Part shown: piece after piece, positions 20,363-23,578 of the stretch
Layout of the letters: each line of letters starts with the position of its first letter
How positions within the stretch are numbered: the stretch's first letter is position 1
IMG/VR virus record: IMGVR_UViG_3300038417_000505
Span: 1-23,578 of that record
Strand: one strand, 5' to 3'
DNA: 23,578 nucleotides
Source of the DNA: a virus
Notes under the pieces: generated by a model
The model's database searches: none
Seen by the model: the letters and a program-made list of their open reading frames with translations, nothing else
Told to the model about the DNA's origin: nothing
Translations under genes and position numbers: made by a program

Positions 20363-21034
20363 ATGTTTGGAATCAACGGAAAATATACCATAGTGCCGTT
20401 TACATTCCCCTACAGCCATGACGGGGCGATTGCAGGCGACATATTCAGCATGAAGAATTACAACAATGCCGACATCTGGATCATACTCGGCGCGATCACA
20501 AAGGCGGGTGCAATAACCCTTGAGCAGGGCGTAAGCGTCAGCTCGGCGGCCACGGCCCTGGCCTTTACCGAATATTACCGCTCAGGCCATATCCTGAAGT
20601 ACAAGTCCCCTTCAACGGGCGTGGCGGCGGCAGCCGGAGAAACCGTCACAGGCGCCGGCGGCGGAATAAGCTACGTGGCCGAAGATCTTGGAGACAGGCT
20701 GGTATGCTACAGCTTCAACGGCACGACCTTCGTCGACGGCGAGACATTGACGTTCTCCGGCGGCAAGACCGCCAAGGCCAATGGGATCCAGGTCAATGAG
20801 GACATCATGGTCCACATGAGTCTGGCTGCGGGCGTCAATACCTTCCAGCCGGATGTGGTTGCAAACCGCATGTACTGCATTCCGATCAACAGCGCGATGC
20901 TGAATGTGGCCGGCGGTATGGACTGTGTCGAACTGAATATTGCCGACCTTGACACAACTCTCTATTCCTGTTTCGCAGTTCTCCATGGGGCGCGATTTAT
21001 TGGAGACCATCCGGAGACGGCGCTTTACGATTAA
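20363..21034 (+). CDS. Putative capsid-associated (decoration-like) protein (223 aa)
   Basis: AAGGAGGA precedes ATG 20363 with a short gap. The product begins MFGINGKYTIVPFTFPYSHD and is mostly predicted strand: IWIILGAITKAGAITLEQGV, VAAAAGETVTGAGGGISYVA and LVCYSFNGTTFVDGETLTFS. A C-terminal NRMYCIPINSAMLNVAGGMD then LHGARFIGDHPE follows. I do not recognise a named family, although the style (non-globular N-terminus, beta-rich, no catalytic motif) suits a virion structural protein. Being directly downstream of the major capsid gene and between two hairpins suggests a decoration or head-stabilising protein. That is inferred from location. Confidence 0.6.
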   Translation: MFGINGKYTIVPFTFPYSHDGAIAGDIFSMKNYNNADIWIILGAITKAGAITLEQGVSVSSAATALAFTEYYRSGHILKYKSPSTGVAAAAGETVTGAGGGISYVAEDLGDRLVCYSFNGTTFVDGETLTFSGGKTAKANGIQVNEDIMVHMSLAAGVNTFQPDVVANRMYCIPINSAMLNVAGGMDCVELNIADLDTTLYSCFAVLHGARFIGDHPETALYD

Positions 21035-21041
21035 CCGGTGA

Positions 21042-21069
21042 ATGGAGCGGTCCGAAGGGATCGCTCCAT
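21042..21069. other. 12-bp hairpin with GAAG tetraloop between head genes
   Basis: ATGGAGCGGTCC (21042-21053) pairs with GGATCGCTCCAT (21058-21069), one pair being G.U, around the loop GAAG. It is followed within 6 bases by the AAGGAGG of the next gene and has no T tract. It probably affects mRNA stability or translation of the downstream gene rather than ending transcription. Confidence 0.7.
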
Positions 21070-21090
21070 CATCCAAGGAGGAACGCAAAA

Positions 21091-21282
21091 ATGCGAAAAG
21101 ATCAAATCGAAACCGTAAAATTCCTCATCAAGCAGGAAATCGCCCTGGCTCTCGAGAAGTTCAAGATGGAGCTGAAGGCGGAGTCCGCCGGAAGTCCTAT
21201 TTCGGCGCAGACGGCAATCAAGACTGATGGGGAAGGCGAAAAAGATAAGTGTCACAGGCAATCCGGCGACGGATGCCTCTAA
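21091..21282 (+). CDS. Small helical protein (63 aa)
   Basis: A strong AAGGAGG precedes ATG 21091 by about 9 bases. The first 31 residues (MRKDQIETVKFLIKQEIALA then LEKFKMELKAE) form a clear amphipathic, coiled-coil-like helix. The rest is polar and glycine/lysine-rich (GSPISAQTAIKTDGEGEKDK) with two Cys near the end. It overlaps the possible upstream start (21227) of the next gene in another frame. No family is known. Its place in the head operon suggests a small virion or scaffold accessory. Confidence 0.55.
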   Translation: MRKDQIETVKFLIKQEIALALEKFKMELKAESAGSPISAQTAIKTDGEGEKDKCHRQSGDGCL

Positions 21283-21310
21283 AGCAAAAGACGAGAAGGA
21301 GGAAGAAAAA

Positions 21311-21829
21311 GTGAGAAATTATCCCCCATCAACAATTGAGACGATCAGCGATCTCAAACTGGGTCTGAGAGTCGAAACTGCGATCTTGGCGAATGCTACG
21401 TATCTGAAGACCGGCGGAGTGCAGACCGAATTATTCAATGTCTTCGGACGAATCTTCGTGCATCAGCTCTTTTTGGAGATTGTCGTCGCCTGTTCCGCAA
21501 ACGCCACACAGGTTCTCTTCAACTGCACGTTCACGACGCCTGTGATCGCGGCTAACCCGATGTGCGCCAAGTGCGCCGCCATCACCAGCCTCGGCCAGGG
21601 CGGAAGGATCGTCTGGGTCGGCGGAGCAGTGGCGACAGCCGCGGTGATCACAGATTCGCCGGGCCTTTCCGATGTGCTCCCGACATCGCCACAGATTGTG
21701 GGCGGCCAGGACTTCGTCGGAACCATCGGTATCCTGTCCTCTGATGCAACCCAAGGCAGCGGCAGTTTCAAGGCCGTTCTGCACTACACGGCCGGCAGTG
21801 ATGGAGCGTACGCAGAAGCGAAACTATAA
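21311..21829 (+). CDS. Unknown virion-type protein (172 aa; 200 aa if started at 21227)
   Basis: GTG 21311 is preceded by AAGGAGGAAG, making it the best start. ATG 21227 is in frame and would add a charged N-terminus (MGKAKKISVTGNPATDASKA...), but it has no ribosome site and overlaps the previous gene. The body is hydrophobic and strand-rich: RNYPPSTIETISDLKLGLRV, NVFGRIFVHQLFLEIVVACS, NPMCAKCAAITSLGQGGRIV and SGSFKAVLHYTAGSDGAYAE. A CxxC occurs at its centre. No recognised domain. The context (head operon, before a terminator-like hairpin) makes a structural role likely; the start remains open. Confidence 0.6.
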   Translation: MRNYPPSTIETISDLKLGLRVETAILANATYLKTGGVQTELFNVFGRIFVHQLFLEIVVACSANATQVLFNCTFTTPVIAANPMCAKCAAITSLGQGGRIVWVGGAVATAAVITDSPGLSDVLPTSPQIVGGQDFVGTIGILSSDATQGSGSFKAVLHYTAGSDGAYAEAKL

Positions 21830-21859
21830 AGACGATAACTGAACCGCAGGCATTCCCCG

Positions 21860-21899
21860 GGCGGGGTGATTGCTTTCCTCCGTCGCCCCGCCTTTCTTT
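21860..21899 (+). terminator. Hairpin with T-rich tail closing the head-gene block
   Basis: GGCGGGG (21860-21866) pairs with CCCCGCC (21886-21892), extendable by a U.G pair, and is followed by TTTCTTT. It sits in the only sizeable gap between the capsid-side genes and the three signal-peptide genes, 16 bases before their first ATG-side ribosome site. Termination may be partial because of the interrupted T tract. Confidence 0.6.
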
Positions 21900-21915
21900 C
21901 AAAGAGGACATGAAT

Positions 21916-22404
21916 ATGAAAAAAATTACCGCAATGATTATTTCCATCATCTTGACCGTTATGTTGATGGCCTCAAATGCATGGGCAGTCGCAGGATCAT
22001 GCGTCCAGACTCCATATACATACGGTCCCGGAAGTTTTGTGAAAGTCGTTTTTGTCTGTACCGGCGATTCGACAGACGGATCCATACCGACGCAGACCGT
22101 CGGTTCGGACATTATGGATTTGATAACGGGTTTCTATTGGCTCGCTTCAGTCAAGGCATATCACACGCCGGGTGGAACAGCGCCGGATGCGGCCGATGTC
22201 GCAGTGTTGATGAATGGCCAGGATCTGCTCGGAGGCAAAGGCGCTAATCTAATCCATCCGACGGCGACTTATGACGTCGTGCCATATAGTTCCTTTATAT
22301 CATCATATCGATATCCGCCGATAACTTCGACGATCACTGTGACGGTATCCAACCAGGCGACGGATAGCGCGAATTACAGCATTGAATTGATTTTTTCGAG
22401 GTAA
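21916..22404 (+). CDS. Sec signal-peptide protein with a phage-virion-like body (162 aa)
   Basis: ATG 21916 has GAGGAC about 6 bases upstream; ATG 21910 is too close to it. Residues 1-24 (MKKITAMIISIILTVMLMAS, ending AWA) form a clear Sec signal peptide with cleavage before V25. The mature part is beta-rich: VKVVFVCTGDSTDGSIPTQT, DLITGFYWLASVKAYHTPGG, DVAVLMNGQDLLGGKGANLI, ITSTITVTVSNQATDSANYS. Its order (PGGTAP, D..L...G.DLLGG, closing TVTVSN) resembles a family of non-secreted phage structural proteins I know from head-tail regions. A signal peptide on such a protein is unusual. It could be an exported homologue displayed on the host, or the body may simply converge. Confidence 0.7.
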   Translation: MKKITAMIISIILTVMLMASNAWAVAGSCVQTPYTYGPGSFVKVVFVCTGDSTDGSIPTQTVGSDIMDLITGFYWLASVKAYHTPGGTAPDAADVAVLMNGQDLLGGKGANLIHPTATYDVVPYSSFISSYRYPPITSTITVTVSNQATDSANYSIELIFSR

Positions 22405-22410
22405 GCAGAC

Positions 22411-23142
22411 ATGAAAAAAATCAAAATCATTCTTGCAATTTTATCGATCTTTTTTACTTTCGGGACCGCATCTGCCATTCCCCCTATGCCGGCAGGCATA
22501 GGTAGCGGTCTTCCCTATTCCGCAGGTATTGCCGCCAACCTTCCCGGGTCTTGTTCCGCCCCGGCGATCTATTATGCTACGGACACGGGCGCATATTATC
22601 AGTGCGGTTCTGACGGCACGTTCGCCCTTTCCAGCGTTCCCAATGCCGCTGACGGCTCTCGGCAACTGCTAATGGGAAATAATTCGACTTTCTCGCCAAC
22701 GGCCTCAACCTATGGCCTTGTCTTCGTGGCAGGTGTCCCAAAGTTTATTGTGAATGGGGCATTGCAGACTGCCTTGACAAAGGCGCAGGTCTTCTCCAAC
22801 TGCACGACGGTGAAGGCCCTGGTCGCCACAGATGATTTCCCCGTGGCAATATTTCCTTATGCCATCACAATTACGGGCGTGAGGATCTATCATATCGGAT
22901 CGACCGACCTGCAGGGTCAGTTCGATGAATGCACCGGCACGAGTGGAGTATGTACTTCTCTGACACCTGTGGATGTAGACATAGACGCCACGGTCGCAAG
23001 TGTCTGGACTGCTAATACCTCTGATGGCGGTGTACTCGATAACCCCGGCATCGCGGCGAATAACGGCATCTGGTGGCATACGACTTCGGTAACGGGGACG
23101 AATACCTTTGCGACAATGTGTTTTTATTACACGATAGATTGA
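22411..23142 (+). CDS. Sec signal-peptide protein with fibre-like segment (243 aa)
   Basis: GAGG lies about 10 bases before ATG 22411. The signal peptide MKKIKIILAILSIFFTFGTA-SA ends before I23. The following stretch (about 54-71, YYATDTGAYYQCGSDGTF) resembles the 'YYATDTG..Y...G.W' phrases of tail fibres and other phage surface proteins. The C-terminal half is beta-rich with Cys pairs (FDECTGTSGVCTS) and ends GIWWHTTSVTGTNTFATMCF. It starts 6 bases after the previous signal-peptide gene and is followed by another, so the three form a cluster. It is exported to the periplasm or beyond by inference from the signal peptide. No enzyme motif is seen and no family name can be given. Confidence 0.7.
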   Translation: MKKIKIILAILSIFFTFGTASAIPPMPAGIGSGLPYSAGIAANLPGSCSAPAIYYATDTGAYYQCGSDGTFALSSVPNAADGSRQLLMGNNSTFSPTASTYGLVFVAGVPKFIVNGALQTALTKAQVFSNCTTVKALVATDDFPVAIFPYAITITGVRIYHIGSTDLQGQFDECTGTSGVCTSLTPVDVDIDATVASVWTANTSDGGVLDNPGIAANNGIWWHTTSVTGTNTFATMCFYYTID

Positions 23143-23150
23143 GGTGAGAT

Positions 23151-23578
23151 ATGAAACGACACCTGTCCATATTTTTCAGTCTCGTGATTCTTTTGTCTGC
23201 GTCACTTTGCCCTGCTGAGGAAATCCAACTTGCCAAGATGGTCGTCGGGTCGGGTGCGACGGGCGGCGTATGTACCATTGACAATCAGACCCTCCTGATT
23301 GACAGGCTTACGACAGCCACGGACGCGAGCAATAATGCATGGACGGCGACGAAAATTACAGTCACGGCAGATTCTACGATTACTGAATATGTTATTCGTG
23401 AACAACGTGCCGCAGGTGGGGGAACAGCATCTGCAATGATTTACTCTCATGATGCAGGAAATGACTGTCCCCTTGCCCTTGTAACGGGCACATCAGTAAC
23501 GAATCCGACCTTGCAAACAAGTATGACGAACGACACATACGTTCTCGCAACACCGACACAGCTAACAGGAACAACATA
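23151..23578 (+). CDS. Third Sec signal-peptide protein, 3' end outside window
   Basis: ATG 23151 has GAGGTGA close upstream, and the frame is open to the end of the window (142 residues visible). The signal peptide MKRHLSIFFSLVILLSASLC-PA likely ends before E23. There is no lipobox, because the residue before C20 is Leu and the spacing is wrong. The mature part is strand-rich with Cys in GGVCTID and NDCPLAL: WTATKITVTADSTITEYVIR, GGGTASAMIYSHDAGNDCPL, TSMTNDTYVLATPTQLTGTT. It is laid out like the two preceding proteins (short signal peptide, beta-rich mature part) with no obvious sequence identity between them. It is probably co-expressed with them. Function unknown. Confidence 0.7.
   Translation, partial: MKRHLSIFFSLVILLSASLCPAEEIQLAKMVVGSGATGGVCTIDNQTLLIDRLTTATDASNNAWTATKITVTADSTITEYVIREQRAAGGGTASAMIYSHDAGNDCPLALVTGTSVTNPTLQTSMTNDTYVLATPTQLTGTT

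Overview
The window is one contiguous piece of a temperate tailed phage (or prophage) of the HK97-like siphovirus type. It has a P27-type small terminase, a Terminase_1-type large terminase, an HK97-family portal, a ClpP-type head protease and an HK97-family major capsid protein. It also has a divergent lysogeny switch and a P4-type primase-helicase. Coding is dense, most genes have AGGAGG-type ribosome sites, and many neighbours overlap as ATGA. Base composition is moderate. REP-like palindromes of the 'CATTCCCGC..GCGGGAAT' kind suggest a Gram-negative, proteobacteria-like host. That is inference; no host gene is visible.

Layout. 1-859 (+): end of the late region, with the C-terminus of a tail-collar/fibre protein and a tail-fibre-assembly-like protein. 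864-2197 (-): lysogeny-side genes, namely a DUF4468-like lipoprotein, a 59-aa membrane protein and a CI-type HTH repressor. 2191-2918: switch region with a divergent promoter candidate, a 47-aa protein in the position of Cro, minus-strand small ORFs, a structured stretch and a strong terminator just before the CII-like gene. 2918-5884 (+): early genes, including CII-like and TraR/DksA zinc-finger proteins, a run of small membrane or exported proteins, short unknowns and an HNH endonuclease. 5909-12153 (+): ParB-like protein, DUF5131 protein, two conserved phage proteins and the CHC2-Toprim-SF3 primase-helicase. 12154-12543: a gene-free stretch with twelve copies of a 9-bp unit, a (CG)7 tract and AT-rich segments, the best replication-origin candidate. 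12544-16351 (+): unknown, HNH, TerS, TerL, zinc-ribbon protein, a 54-aa protein and a MerR-like HTH protein. 16350-16412: three tandem 10-bp repeats abutting a near-consensus sigma70 promoter. 16489-21829: portal, protease, capsid and capsid-associated proteins. 21916-23578: three consecutive proteins with Sec signal peptides, the last cut by the window end.

Working together. Repressor, Cro-position peptide, terminator and CII-like protein mirror the cI-PR-cro-tR1-cII order of lambda. The replication block (ParB-like protein, primase-helicase and iteron-like array) forms a unit. The HTH gene, repeats and promoter before portal look like a head-operon control point. The left end (tail genes) and right end (head genes) fit a circular or permuted phage map whose middle tail, lysis and any integrase genes lie outside the window. 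The least conventional features are the origin-like array, the repeat-promoter switch before portal, the Cro-position peptide resembling part of the phage's own primase, and the signal-peptide proteins inside the structural cluster.
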